Assembly: GCA_037389465.1 (NCBI GenBank) | Contig: JAZARR010000204.1 | Span: 627,501 to 691,500 of the forward strand | DNA from: Baylisascaris procyonis | Taxonomy: Eukaryota; Nematoda; Chromadorea; Rhabditida; Ascarididae | Reading direction: 5' to 3' | DNA length: 64,000 nt | Part shown: in pieces, positions 27,079 to 39,345 of the stretch | How the letters are laid out: each line of letters starts with the position of its first letter | How positions within the stretch are numbered: the stretch's first letter is position 1 | Program-made: the position numbers and the translations under genes | Notes under the pieces: generated by a model | The model's database searches: none | The model's input: the letters and a program-made list of their open reading frames with translations, nothing else | What the model was told of the DNA's origin: nothing

Positions 27079-30000
27079 TTTTTGTTGGTTCTATTGGATT
27101 GTGTATTCTTTTTGATACATTTCGATGTTGAAATATTTAAAAATTCGTTTGTTTTATAATTGTAATATTTTTTTGCTTTCTTTTCCAGAGATGATATATG
27201 TTGATACAAATGTAATTGAGTGTAAGTGTAAGAATATTCTCTATGCGGGAGATAGAACTTGCGAATCAGAAATGGATCTGTTAGCGAAGTCTTATAGTTC
27301 TGGTCAAGTGCCGAGATTTCTGTCTCTCCCATTCCCCATCTCCGTCTACTATCCTTCCAACACCTTCGATTAAACTCCGATTCAGAGACCTTGACAACTT
27401 GCACATTAAAGCTTATCTTGCTTTTTTATGCACATTTAAATGTGACCATCAGTACTAAAATATGCAGAAGGATGTTTTAATGTGAAATATCGTCTAAGGC
27501 CTGCAATCACGTCATAGTAGGATAGTGGAAATGGATGGATTTATATGAGTTTGCTGTTTAATGAAAATAAGCGTCTGTATAATATATAATATAGAGGGAT
27601 TCTTTATAAATAAATAATGTAGAGATAGGCCATACAATGCATATGTTTTTATTCCAGACAGTTGAGGGAGGGAGAAAGACTTATGAACTGAAAGTGAGAA
27701 ACACTTTGGCAAAATTTTGTCGTCGTACGATATCACCAGGTGAGCAAGTGGGGAGGGGGGAGGTGGAGGAAAAAAGAGGAAATATGTTGGAACGAGGGAG
27801 AGGTAAGTCAAGGATTGAACCAAAGACTAGTGGCTGTTGAAGGAGGAGCATAATGAATCGAGCAATGATGCATTGTTACTAAACTTTTTCATTTATTTGC
27901 TTTTTTCTTTCTACAATTTTTATAACTTTATAACTTAAAACTTATTTTTACAACTTTCACAACTTTAGCAATTTACAACTTTCTTTTAGCTAGTGCTAGC
28001 TTTGTGATTCTCAATACAGGTTCGATCTATCTTTCCTCCATTTTTTTCCATATATTTTTGTTGAGGTGGCAGTACTGCCGGCTGTTTGAGAGACCGTTTG
28101 TTCGTATTTGATCGCTATTCATAATGGAGTCTGAATAAGGTATTTTGTTTTTTTTTTCGGTTATTTGTTTAAGTATCCGTTTTTTTTTTTGTTCTAAAGT
28201 TATTGAGGTAGTAAGGTATTCGTTTTTTTTTTTTCTTAATTTATTCCATTTTAGGAAGACGAACTTTTGCTGTATACGGCATCAAAGAAAATAGAATTAC
28301 GTCAAAAGTTACATCCTTTATTTTCTCTAAAAGCCAACAATCAACAAGTGATATTCGATGATTCCTATCACAATCAATGGCTATTATCATTTACTGATAT
28401 CAACGCAATGACGATCTTTGTTGCTAACGTAAGTTGTACCGATATACTTTTGTGTTAATAAAGATACTAGTTAATGCTTGAAATAATGATATATTATACC
28501 TTTGAAAGTTTACTTTTACATGAATAAGCAATAAATTGACTAGAAATCCGTTTCATCGTGGATCAATGATGTTTATCTATTGCATATTTTTAATGAAATT
28601 AGGCAGAAAAATTAGTTTTTGAAAGTGTTTGCTATTATCTCCAATAAGCTTTTCAGGTTGGAAATCCTATTTAGAAGAGTCCCCTCTTTGAAGATTTGAA
28701 ATAAATGGAAATATTCTTGTCTTCCTTAATAAAAGTGTCCCAATGAAAATTAAAGAGGGTAGAAAATTCCGTCTTTAATAACAGTTCACCTTTTTTTAAA
28801 GAATATTTTGTCTTGAGCTGAAGGTTTTCCTCTCGTAGGCGGGGAAAAATGGACGAAAATGTCCTCTACTAGAAAGGATAGGTCATCGCGGTTGACTATT
28901 ATTCATTTTATTAATGTTCATTGTTTATGTTTAGCAGCTTTTGTTGGGGTTTCTCGAATGGGTGTGTAACTGGGGAGGGGGAGGGGTGATATTCTCCTCC
29001 CTCCTATCCCCTCAGCCATGCATACATCCATCCCTTACTGGCCTCTCCTTAATGGGGAAGACCTTCTACCTTCTTTCTTGTTTCTCGCATCAAAATTTCC
29101 ATCCCTATCACCACTAAGTAAAATTAAATATTTAGAGATAAGATGTTATCAGTTATCATTTGCAAGGTTGCTAGAGCATACTGTTCCACTCAGAAATTGT
29201 TAACGAAATGAACTTCATTAGTTTTATTTGGGAAGCATTTTGTTATACAGGCATGATGAAGAGATGAAAAAAATCATAACGAAGAAACTTACCCGATTTT
29301 TTACAAGTAATCCGCCGATCGGACGATTCAAACCGGCTAATCTTTTCCACGAATGTTCGAACCATCCTTATCTTACGTACGCTTATTGATCTCTTATTTA
29401 TGATTATTTAATCCGGTCGGCCAGCTAATCATTGGCTTTGTAGATACCCTATCGGATGCACGAATTGGTTTTTATCTTTTTCCTACGTTAACGGGAAATG
29501 CAATCTGAGATACATGGTACGGTTATGCAATTCAGGTATTGAACTCGGTTTGCCGTCAGTCACAAAGACGTTCGATATGTCAGTTGAATGCAGGTGAAGG
29601 TGAAGAGGTGACCATTGGTCATTCAGTATTGTTTGATGTGACGCATTTCAAAGAAGCTGAAGGAGGTCGCCTCGAGGTATGACGATTTTCTGAGTCGTTT
29701 TTAGAATCAGTTCTTCCGGTTTCTTTTTTTTCCAGCGTAATGAGTTCAGAAAATCGAATTTCCTCACATTTTATTTTCTGTTATTTTATTTTCCATAATT
29801 TGCTTTATGCGATTTTATTTACTTCTTTATTTATTTATTTATTTATTTATTATTTGTTTTAGTATTTATCGTTTATTGTTTGTTTATTCAGTGGGTGATA
29901 GGCACAGGTTTATTCGTCATAGCTATAGGTATCCATATTCAGTGGTGCTGAGAAGAAAGGAATATTCCTCGTCTATTATGATTTTTCCTCTCAAATCTTT

Positions 30001-33000
30001 GTTCATGTAAGTGAACTAACCAATTTATCTACTTTTCTTCATCTCCACTCCCCCCCCTCCCCCCACCGGGGGGCTATCTTCATTGATGAATACAAATTGC
30101 ATTCCTGAGAGACCACCTAAGGTGCAAATGATCTGTGCACCTAAGTTTATTTGTTTATGACTATTTCTTCGTTATTTGAATTACTCTTATTTTTATTTAA
30201 TATATTTATTTATGAATTATTTCAGGAGTTTAAAAAGGACGTTAGTGTAAAGATGAAAGTAACGAAGAAAATAGCGGAGACAAATCAGGTGATAATATAA
30301 AATATATTTTCCCTATAAAAGACCAAGATAAGAGGCTTTATCTGACCGCGGGGAGAGGGGAGGGGATTCGAAAGGATATCCGACACCCCAATAATTTGGA
30401 CTGCTGAATATTGAACTCAAAATTAAAAACAAGCCAAAAAATTCGAAATTGATGTACCATTTCATGCTAATTTTTTAGCAAGACAGGATACCTGCATCGC
30501 TAGAAGGATACGTTTTGTATCATCCCCAACAAATATTAGAGCTCTTTATATTGATCTTTGATCTATCCACCTAAAGAAGTTCAGTTAGTAATGATTGTAT
30601 TGTTATCGCAGTGATAACACGATCAACTTTACTCACATTTTTTTTGGTTGTTGGATAAACTTTTTTCTTTGGAATTGTTGCATTGATTCTACAACTATGA
30701 TTTAAGTGAAAATTTTGGATCTCTTTAGTTTTTATTTGAATAAAAATAAAAATACGTTGCCTGATTATGGAAGCAGAAGATTTCAAAAATGTTTAGTTTA
30801 TAGTCTTGTGGGGAAGGGGGGCGTTACTTATTGGTTGTTGTTTGTGGGTAGGAGGGGAGAGGGTGGGGAATTGGGTGCTGCTACTCGTTTATCATCCTGG
30901 TTGGGGAGGGGGTGGGGAAGTGGGTGCTGCTACTTGTTTGTCTTCCTGGTTGGGGAGGGGGTGGGGAAGTGGGTGCTGCTACTTGTTTGTCTTCCTGGTT
31001 GGGGGGGGTGGGGAAGTGGGTGATGCTACTTGTTTGTCTTCCTGGTTGGGGGGGGTGGGGAAGTGGGTGATGCTACTTGTTTGTCATCCTGGTTGGGGAG
31101 GGGGTGGGGAAGCGGGTGCTGCTACTTGTTTGTCTTCCTGGTTGGGGAGGGGGTGGGGAAGTGGGTGCTGCTACTCGTTTATCTTCCTGGTTAGAGGGGT
31201 TGGGAAGGGGGTACTGCTAGTTGTTTGTCTTCCTGGTTGGGGAGGGGGTGGGGAAGGGGGTACTGCTACTCGTTTATCTTCCTGGTTAGAGGGGGTGGGG
31301 AAGGGGGTGCTGCTACTTGTTTGTCATCCTGGTTGGGGAGGGGGTGGGGAAGTGGGTGCTGCTACTTGTTTGTCTTCCAGGTTGGGGGGGGGGGGTGGGG
31401 AAGTGCGTGCTGCCACTCGTTTATCTTCCTGGTTGAGGAGGGGGTAGGGATGTGGGTGCTGCTACTTGTTTGTCATCCTGGTTGGGGAGGGGGTGGGGAA
31501 TTGGGTGCTGCTACTTGTTTATCATCCTGGTTGGGGAGGGGGTGGGGAAGTGGGTGCTGCTACTTGTTTGTCTTCCTGGTTGGGGAGGGGGTGGGGAAGT
31601 GGGTGCTGCTACTTGTTTGTCTTCCTGGTTGGGGGGTGGGGAAGTGGGTGATGCTACTTGTTTGTCATCCTGGTTGGGGAGGGGGTGGGGAAGCGGGTGC
31701 TGCTACTTGTTTGTCTTCCTGGTTGGGGAGGGGGTGGGGAAGGGGGTGCTGCTACTTGTTTGTCTTCCTGGTTGAGGAGGGGGTGGGGAAGGGGGTGCTG
31801 CTACTCGTTTATCTTCCTGGTTAGAGGGGGTGGGGAAGGGGGTGCTGCTATTTGTTTGTCATCCTGGTTGGGGAGGGGGTGGGGAAGTGGGTGCTGCTAC
31901 TTGTTTGTCTTCCAGGTTGGGGGGGGGGTGGGGAAGTGGGTGCTGCTACTCGTTTATCTTCCTGGTTGAGGAGGGGGTGGGGAAGTGGGTGCTGCTACTA
32001 GTTTGTCTTCCTGGTTGGGGAGGGGTGGGGAAGTGGGTGCTGCTACTTGTTTGTCTTCCTGGTTGAGGAGGAGGTGGGGAAGGGGGTGCTGCTACTTGTT
32101 TATCATCCTGGTTGGGGAGGGGGTGGGGAAGTGGGTGCTGCTACTTGTTTGTCATCCTGGTTGGGGAGGGGGTGGGGAATTGGGTGCTGCTACTTGTTTG
32201 TCATCCTGGTTGGGGAGGGGGTGGGGAATTGGGTGCTGCTACTTGTTTGTCTTCCTGGTTGGAGAGGGGGTGGGGAAGGGGATGCTCTACTCGTTTATCT
32301 TCCTGGTTAGAGGGGGTGGGGAAGGGGGTGCTGCTATTTGTTTGTCTTTCTGCCACATTGAAATTCTTGGTGATTTCGTGAAAGTGATTGAATCCACCAT
32401 TTCGTGGATCTGATAGACACATATGTTGTTGAAATGTTGATGCTTTTGTAGTGGCAACAAGCATTGGTTGGAATGAAACGAGGTGCAATAAAGGTGATCG
32501 CATTACCAGAATTTATTGGATGCATCACGCTTAAAAAGTTGAAACTCACTAAAGGCAAATCTCCGGAAACAAGGTATTTTATTTGCTTTTTAATTTAGCT
32601 GAATGATGTTTTATTGGATAAAAGATTCGATGTGTGGAGGTTTCTTGCACACAGAGGTAAGGATAGAGATGAGGACTTTTAATAATTCATCTCAATATAA
32701 ACGGATTGGTTCGTAATTTTCTTTCCAGGATCGATCCATGTATTGATTGCAACGAACAGATTTCCCTAACTAATTAATTACTATTATAATGGTTTACAAT
32801 AGAAAATTTACCCAACAAATTATATTAGACAATAGGAAAATTGGACACATAGCACGTATGTTTTACAATAGCGGATAATAAAGCTAATATATTTTTTTGT
32901 TTTTTTTTCTATTTCCGGAAACTTTTCTTAGCAGGTTGGTTCTCTTTTTCATCGGATTTATTAGTCATTCCCTTTTTTTTGAAAAGAAGTTCTTTAGAGA

Positions 33001-36000
33001 AGAAATCAGCAACTCGGCAGAAGCGGTTTTATCGAGTGATGCGAATTTGAAGACTACAGCAACAGTCGATGGAAGAGAGCATAAAGAGAAAGGTTATCCT
33101 CCTTTTTTTTTCAAATCTGTGTTTACAATTGAGTCCATGCCGACAACAACAACCTGGAAAAAGGAGGAGAGGGGGAAGGGCCAGAAAGTCAAGGAGTTAT
33201 ATGATATAGTAACCAAGGGAAGTACCTGTTTATTTGGCTTTTTTATTACCAATTGAAAACATTTTATTTAATTGGGTGTACCTATTTATTCAGTTCACAA
33301 TTTCGGGATGCGCGTAAATCGAGTGTACAATTGTTATTGCTTAACTTTTTATGTTCTAGTTATTTTAATACCCTTTTTGGCTGTAATATTTCACGTAGAG
33401 ATTTCGATATTGGATCAGATCCCGCTTTCGGATTTCAGCCTTAATTTCTTCGAGGATTTAATATGATCATAGCTTACCACTTTCATTAAACAGCATAATC
33501 GATCGGCATCTACCATGGAGGTAGTTAACACAGTTCAACGTTTATTCTAATATTTATTCAAAAATCCGGCTTTCCTTTTTTGTTTTTAAATTGGGATGGA
33601 ACTCTAGTGAAAGGGGGGGGGAGGATGAGACGGGGTGTTTTGGTTGCCGTAATATTTCGATGTTATATAGTTGACACATGAGGATGGTAGAATACGCTTG
33701 GCATTGAGGACGTATAATCCTCCGAGAAGTAAAAGGATATTGGCCTTAGTGACCTGGAGCTAAAGAGTGCTATAGAGTTTTAAGGTGTTGAGAGCTGGAG
33801 CTGAGAGTCGTGCCAGGTGGAGTGGCACGACATACTTTTACGGTTACATTTAATCGACCAACCGGTTTCACAAATTGATTACAGATATCTAAGTGTTCGC
33901 AGTAATAACTCTGTAGTTTTAATTGAAGCGATCGATGTTATATATCTATCTTTCAAAGATGGTACCTACTGACTATTTGTGATACCTGGTCAACCTTTGG
34001 TGCAGAATGCACTCGAAGTTTCCTGCATTAGCTTCTAGTAGCGTTAGTTGTAGAAGAAGCCTGATGCAGGCTCTTAATTGAAATGGGTTCCCGGTTATGT
34101 TGCAGTATTATAGCTAACAACTCGGTTACCCAAGAAAATGCTTGCAAGTTTTTGGGCAAGTTCAGCCGTCTTTGAAAATTAATGAGCCACTTTGGATGTT
34201 TTTATTGGCGATGATACCGTACGATCTATATTTGATCCGTCATATATAGCTGAGAGCTGTCTTTGATAGCAAAACAAACTTCTACTTATTCTGGCCATTT
34301 TCCTAACATACATTCTGTTGCATCGAATGCGACTTTATGTGTTGATTATCTCGGTTTATATTGATTTAATTCATTTATTATAACATTTTTAAATGCTGAA
34401 ACTTCAGATGTTCATGTTGAAAGTGATTTAATTGAAAGAATGGCGCGTATCGGTCAGGCATTACCTATCGTGCCTAATGTGGGGATCCACCATGAGAACA
34501 CATCGAACGAAAGTGCTACAAAGGATATGGAGGATATCCACGAAGAATCTGAGATGACTGCAGAATCTGAAGTAGAGAAATTGAGCGCTGAAACAAAACC
34601 GCATCCAACACCATCTCCAGCGCCTCGCAAACATTTTGCTGTAGGTTTAAGGTTTTTTATTTTTTTATTTTATTTTTTATTTTATTTTATTTTATTTTAT
34701 TTTATTTTTTTGCACCACTGATGAGTTATTATCTTGTTTAAGAGTTTTGAAATTTTCTATTTTTAAATTTTGCAAATTTTGTAATCATTGTTCTACTCTC
34801 GCCTCTTATGACAAGTTGCGGGCGTTATTAATCCACGCCTTTTTATGCTTCCAAAAATATGGTGGCCTATAAATACGAGATGGAAATGCTTATTTATAAA
34901 GCTGGTCAATAGACGCTTCTTAACAGTAATGTCTTATAGGGTGCTTTATGTAGTTTTGGGTATTGAGTTCAAAGATTCAACGTGTAATTTTCTCTAATGT
35001 TTAGATTTTTCAAGTTTTCCATGAAATGAAGTGCTAAAATATTTTTCTATTTATTCGTCGTCATAAACCTACTAATTGTTGAGTTTAATTGGAAATTGAA
35101 TACGTAAAAAATATTCCCATGGGAAACGAAATGAAAGAATAGCTTTTCGGGTTAATGAATTCATCTTCTCACATTGTTCGATTGGGGAATATTTGCGTTT
35201 TTTTTTCAACGCTAGTGGGAAGGTTGTTAAAATATTCTTACCGAGTTTGAAATACAAATTTTCGAACGCTGCTTTCAATTTAGAAATAGATCAAATGAAG
35301 TTTGCGAAGGGGGGGGGGCACTAATGAACGTTTGTTGATCAGAGCACCTCTGCTACCCTCAGATTCCACAATTTCATGTGAACTTAAGTTTCTGTCCTTT
35401 ATGAAGCTTGTAGACTCGAATTTCGCTAGGCATGAGATTTTTTTTCACGATATGTCTTTATTTCAGCTAATCAAAGGGATTTCGAGAATGAGTACCTGTT
35501 GTGGGTATATGATTTACTTGCGAATAAAGTTAGAGCATCAAAGTGAAGATTAGCGTGAGATAAGAAAGAAATTGCCAACTGCATTATGCTAGTGATTATG
35601 CTTATGTTGACCATTGTTGCTAACATTTTGGCTGAATTGTGGTTACAGTCATACCATTAGTATATAATGGAAATATAAAATATGCTTGTAAATAAATAAA
35701 TGATTGTTAACTTGAGGGGCTTCTAATTTTTGCATATGCTATTTGCATATGTTAATTTATTCATAGGTGATGTTTGATTTAAGTCTCATGAGAGTGGTAC
35801 ATCGTATGGAATGAGTCTTGAGATGTTCTATCGGACATTTGCATTGGAATTGGATCGTCTTCATGATCGAATGGAAATGTCATTTACACGAATACTGCAC
35901 AATGAATTGGATGCCGTTAAAGCGGAGGCATGTTTTTTTTGTTTTTTATTTTTTGTTTTTATTTATTTTATTGTATTTTGTTTATTTTTCTCATTTTTTT

Positions 36001-38115
36001 GTGTAAATTTTTGTGTCTCTGAAATTTATCTAAGCATGAAGTGAAGTTTTTAGTGGCAGAATTTTAAATGCGCGTCTTTGATGCCGAAACTGTGATGTGC
36101 TTATTTCTTTTTATTAATTTTATTAATTAGTTTTATTAATTAATTCATCGAATTTATTTAGCATTAACACTTCGAGTAATTTTTGGTTGAATTAGAATGC
36201 ATTTGCATATTGCGTCTAGGATGATTTAGATATGAATGAGGAGTTAGAGTTGAATTCGTTGGATTGTGCATTCAATAATGGATTCAGGTGACTTTCATTG
36301 AGGCGTTAAGGAACAGGCACTTAGAAGCTTAGCTGCGGGTTTTTAAATTTTCAACTTTTTAAAATTGTGGAAAAAAAAATTTTTTTTTGCTTTGCTTAGG
36401 TTTCGATATTACCAGTAATTGACTTGTTAAAAGATTATAGTGGAAAGGATTTGATCATTGTTCATATGTGATTGTGGGTGAAAAATTCTCACCTGTAGAT
36501 TATTTATTCATACGTTTAGATGAAATTGAAAAATTTCTTTGCGGATGTTAAATTTTGTTGATGTTTTATTCGTATTTATAGTGCCTAATTACTTTTGAAC
36601 ACAACTCAATTGTTCTTTTATGTGGTTTGTTGTATTTTAGGAAATATTTTGGGAAATATCGAAGCTGAGGAAAAACGGGAGAACCGTCTCTTGAGAGGCG
36701 ATTGGTGTATCGGGATGCTCCTCACTATGAACTTCGAGAAAAATATAGGACCGAGTTTTCGTGTTCAAGACGGCAAAGTATATTATTGGGGTTTTTTATT
36801 GTTTTGTGATTTTTTGTTTCTACTGGTGACCAGTGTTATGTTTGAAGCTCATGAAACGATAGTCTTCTATGCTATAAGCAACTAAAATATTGCTCGAACT
36901 TTGTTAATATATGTTGTTTGAGGTGAACGATTTGCGAAGAAAGTTATCGGATAGCGTTGAACAATTGAATACGAGTATAGATGAAATTCATTGTGCTATG
37001 AAGGAATTATCGAATGATCTCAATAAAGAACGAATTCACAACTTGGCATCATCATCATCTTCCTTAGCAGTGAGTTGACGATTTATGGCAGCGATCATAT
37101 GATGAAAGAATATAGATTTTGGCAGATATTATGAATTTGGTAAGGGGGGGGGGAAGGAGGATATCTTGGATTTACTATGAAGTGGTCAAGCATCGTATAG
37201 AAAAGTCGATAGTGGAGTGCTTTTATCAGATATTTTTGCATGCGTTAGATTAATTCAGATTAGACTTCACTATCGGCTTACATGGATTATTATTAATAAA
37301 TACATCAATGAGTCTAGCAAATAAAGTGAGTGGCAACATCGCTGAGTTTGAAATGCAACTTTTTTCTTTCGGTTTTGTGTTATAAAGTCATTTTTAAAAA
37401 GAAGATTATTAAAAGTTAATATTTGATGCAACGTTACACAGAGTGTTATCAATCAGTCATCATGTGCTTCATAGTAACAAGCAGGATTACTGCAAACGGA
37501 GTAGTGCCAATGAGCTTTTTCTTTTCAATTACTAGGCCAACCGGTTGGCTGAGACTAGGCATCGGGCAAGGCCGGCAGTCTATGCCAGTTTTTAATTAAA
37601 AAAATTGGTTATTAAGGTGAATTCAACCGGCTACGGAACGGTTACTTTAAACTTTATAATATCTTTCATAAAAAAGTTTAGTAAAAGGCGATCGCTCTTA
37701 AATTGGGAATATATTGCCACCATTTAGCGTGAATCAGATGCATCAAGTTTCATTGTTTTAGATTTTGCATACCTGTATATAGGGGACACAGGTAGGATGG
37801 AAACGCAAGTGGGATATAAAAACACAAGACATATTTATGTGGAAGACATTGTTTCTTCGGAGCAGAATTATTAAATTAGCATCGGGCGCTTATTCAGAAG
37901 CTTTCAAGTAGAATAAATAATATTGATTTTTTAGTTGTTTAGATCGATTATGCGATAATTGATATCCATTTTGGCTTCTTTAATTATGGTTATAGGTGGA
38001 ATCGATATTGGAACATCTAATGGATCGTTTCGCTGGTGAAGGCAACATAGAATTATCACAAGTGAGGAATATCCTACATGAAACGATTTCAGCACAACAG
38101 TCCGAACAGCATTAA
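26371..38115 (+). CDS. FKBP15-like protein (WH1-like + FKBP-like + coiled coil), about 13 exons
   Basis: Homologue of FKBP15/WAFL, an early-endosome and actin-associated scaffold. Confident exons: 26371-26474, 26793-26994, 28255-28428, 29536-29676, 30226-30288, 32452-32573, 32935-33092, 34408-34640, 36923-37069, 37996-38115. Less certain: 35784-35927, 36520-36546, 36641-36685. The sum is 1680 nt, 559 aa. Residues 55-170 form the WH1-like domain (NER..STPIMAF; IFDDSYHNQWLLSFTD). Residues 175-285 are the FKBP fold (VTIGHSVLFDVTHF, WQQALVGMKRGAIKVIALPE), lacking typical active-site aromatics. After it comes LIERMARIGQALPI, matching the vertebrate LISRMAKMGQPMLP element. A heptad coiled coil fills about 400-520. 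The protein is roughly half vertebrate length, lacking the long coil and acidic tail. The ATG follows an in-frame TAG. Weak points: GC donor at 35927, AAG acceptor at 35783 and weak GTCTCT donor at 36685. Confidence 0.8.
26543..26674. repeat. (TTTA)n microsatellite in FKBP15-like intron 1
   Basis: About 32 TTTA units with occasional G or C interruptions. A second pure block lies at 27001-27078 directly after exon 2. Confidence 0.95.
27001..27078. repeat. (TTTA)n microsatellite at the start of FKBP15-like intron 2
   Basis: About 18 uninterrupted TTTA units begin six bases after the GTTAGT donor of exon 2, so the intron opens with the repeat. The exon reading frame continues through it without a stop, which inflates the apparent open frame. 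Confidence 0.95.
30804..32353 (+). repeat. G-rich 49-bp minisatellite with G-quadruplex motif in every unit
   Basis: About 31 tandem units of 47-49 bp fill most of intron 5 (30289-32451) of the FKBP15-like gene. The consensus starts GGTTGGGGAGGGGGTGGGGA and ends TGCTACTTGTTTGTCTTCCT. Each unit carries G4-A-G5-T-G4-AAGT-G3 or a close variant, a canonical four-run, short-loop quadruplex motif on the sense strand. Unit variants (AGAGGGGGTGGGG, GATGC, CATCC for CTTCC) alternate, suggesting internal amplification. All three + frames are open for up to 213 codons simply because the unit lacks stops. It is not coding. Confidence 0.95.
33807..33831 (+). other. Perfect 9-bp hairpin in FKBP15-like intron 7
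   Basis: GTCGTGCCA (33807-33815), a 7-base loop and TGGCACGAC (33823-33831) form a perfect, GC-rich stem. It is too short for a miRNA precursor. It could be a structured-RNA element or an end of a decayed transposon. Confidence 0.5.
34657..34711. repeat. (TTTTA)n microsatellite after FKBP15-like exon 8
   Basis: Tandem TTTTA units begin shortly after the donor of exon 8 (GCT|GTAGGT at 34641), within the intron. Confidence 0.85.
37536..37549. other. 14-bp perfect palindrome
   Basis: GCCAACCGGTTGGC, perfectly self-complementary, lies in the last intron of the FKBP15-like gene in a locally GC-richer patch. It may be a protein-binding site or chance. Confidence 0.35.
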
Positions 38116-38633
38116 TGCAGTATTTGAAGAATTTTATTGTTGTTGTTGTTTCGTTTTGAATATCTCTATGTTTTATAGAAATTTCACTGACTTCAATTGA
38201 TGCGGAATAGTCACCAAGTGGTAAACATTATGGGGGTGGGAGGGGGGGGGGGGTTGGGGAGAACGGAGGGCGGCAACTGTCAAAAAACTTTGCAAAATGA
38301 ATACTAGAGTTGAGGGCAATTTTTTTGAGAAATGAAATTTGCAATTGAAAATACTTTGTGAGGGTGAGTGGGACTTTTGATTTTTTGAGTGGTTCATTGA
38401 AATTAAATTCTCACATTCATCAGGTGGAAATATTTTTTAAGCTTAAAAATTCATATTTTTTAAAATTTTTTACAAAATTTACGAAATTTACGGGTAATTA
38501 CAGGTGACTTTTCTCGTCATAAATGATTGTGAGTTACATATCAACGTTGACAATTGTGCATATCCAGTGTTATTTATTGGGAATTTTTACTTCGAAGCAT
38601 AATTTTTTTTAAATAGGAAAATCACACTATCAG

Positions 38634-38639
<6 letters not shown>

Positions 38640-38686
<47 letters not shown>

Positions 38687-38687
38687 T
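38640..38687. repeat. (TA)n microsatellite
   Basis: About 24 TA dinucleotides, almost uninterrupted. Confidence 0.95.
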
Positions 38688-39345
38688 GTTTCAGTGTTTT
38701 TAAATGATCTAATATGTATTGTTAAGTAGTTAAGATGGGTTAATGGTTTAGTAATTAACGTTGTTTACTTTTATAATAGCTATTATTTTGTACATGAAAG
38801 CTATACTCAAGAAAGAATATTATTAGAGAGAAATTTTTTCTTTGGGATTTTAACCGATTGAAATGAATTGTTTATATCCTTTCAAGGAGGCTAAAGATTC
38901 ATCTCTTTTTTATATAAGAAGCGGGATTTCAATAATTGGTTACTGTTTAGTTGAATATACCCAGTCTCCCCCCCCTCACTCCTCAGTAAAAATAAGTGCT
39001 TCTTTAAGCACGAAGCAAAATGAAGGAAAAAGAGGAAAATAACGTCGAATCTTGAAACGGCTGTCGTCAACTTCTGAGAGGAATAGGCACGTTGTGTTTC
39101 TTGTAAAGGGTTCTTTATATTTACAAGAGTTCAATTGATGAGCATAACTATCGGGTTGCATCAATAGTGTTATTGATCGTACTATTCATTGTATTGTTTA
39201 TTGATTGTGTTTTGCAACTACTTTCGTATTGTTTGATCGTTGCGTTCTGCAATGACGTTACGAATTGGATAGTTGAATAGTAGTGCTGAGATATGCTGTT
39301 GTGTGTGTATATGTGGCTCTGCTTTCTCTGTCGCTCAGAGATTCT

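Noticed and set aside
27189..27373. Open segment after TTTTCCAG coding MIYVDTNVIECKCK, as an FKBP15-like exon
   Set aside because: The phase does not fit, and exon 2 joins exon 3 directly at phase 0 in a way that matches the WH1-like domain.
27648..27739. Open segment TVEGGRKTYELKVRNTLAKF bounded by CAG and GTGAGC
   Set aside because: The phase could permit use at the start but not at the end. Adding it would interrupt the aligned WH1-like region. It might be a rare cryptic exon.
30479..30573. Open segment QDRIPASLEGYVLYHP after TTTTTTAG as an exon between FKBP15-like exons 5 and 6
   Set aside because: It ends in a stop without a usable donor, and exons 5 and 6 join seamlessly across the FKBP core.
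30706..32413. Overlapping open frames of up to 213 codons rich in G, L, V, C and W
   Set aside because: They are translations of the G-rich 49-bp minisatellite in all frames, lying in an intron of the FKBP15-like gene.
36220..36287. Exon-like DDLDMNEELELNSLDCAF between TCTAG and a GTGACT donor
   Set aside because: Its exit phase 2 leads to immediate stops in every downstream candidate exon.
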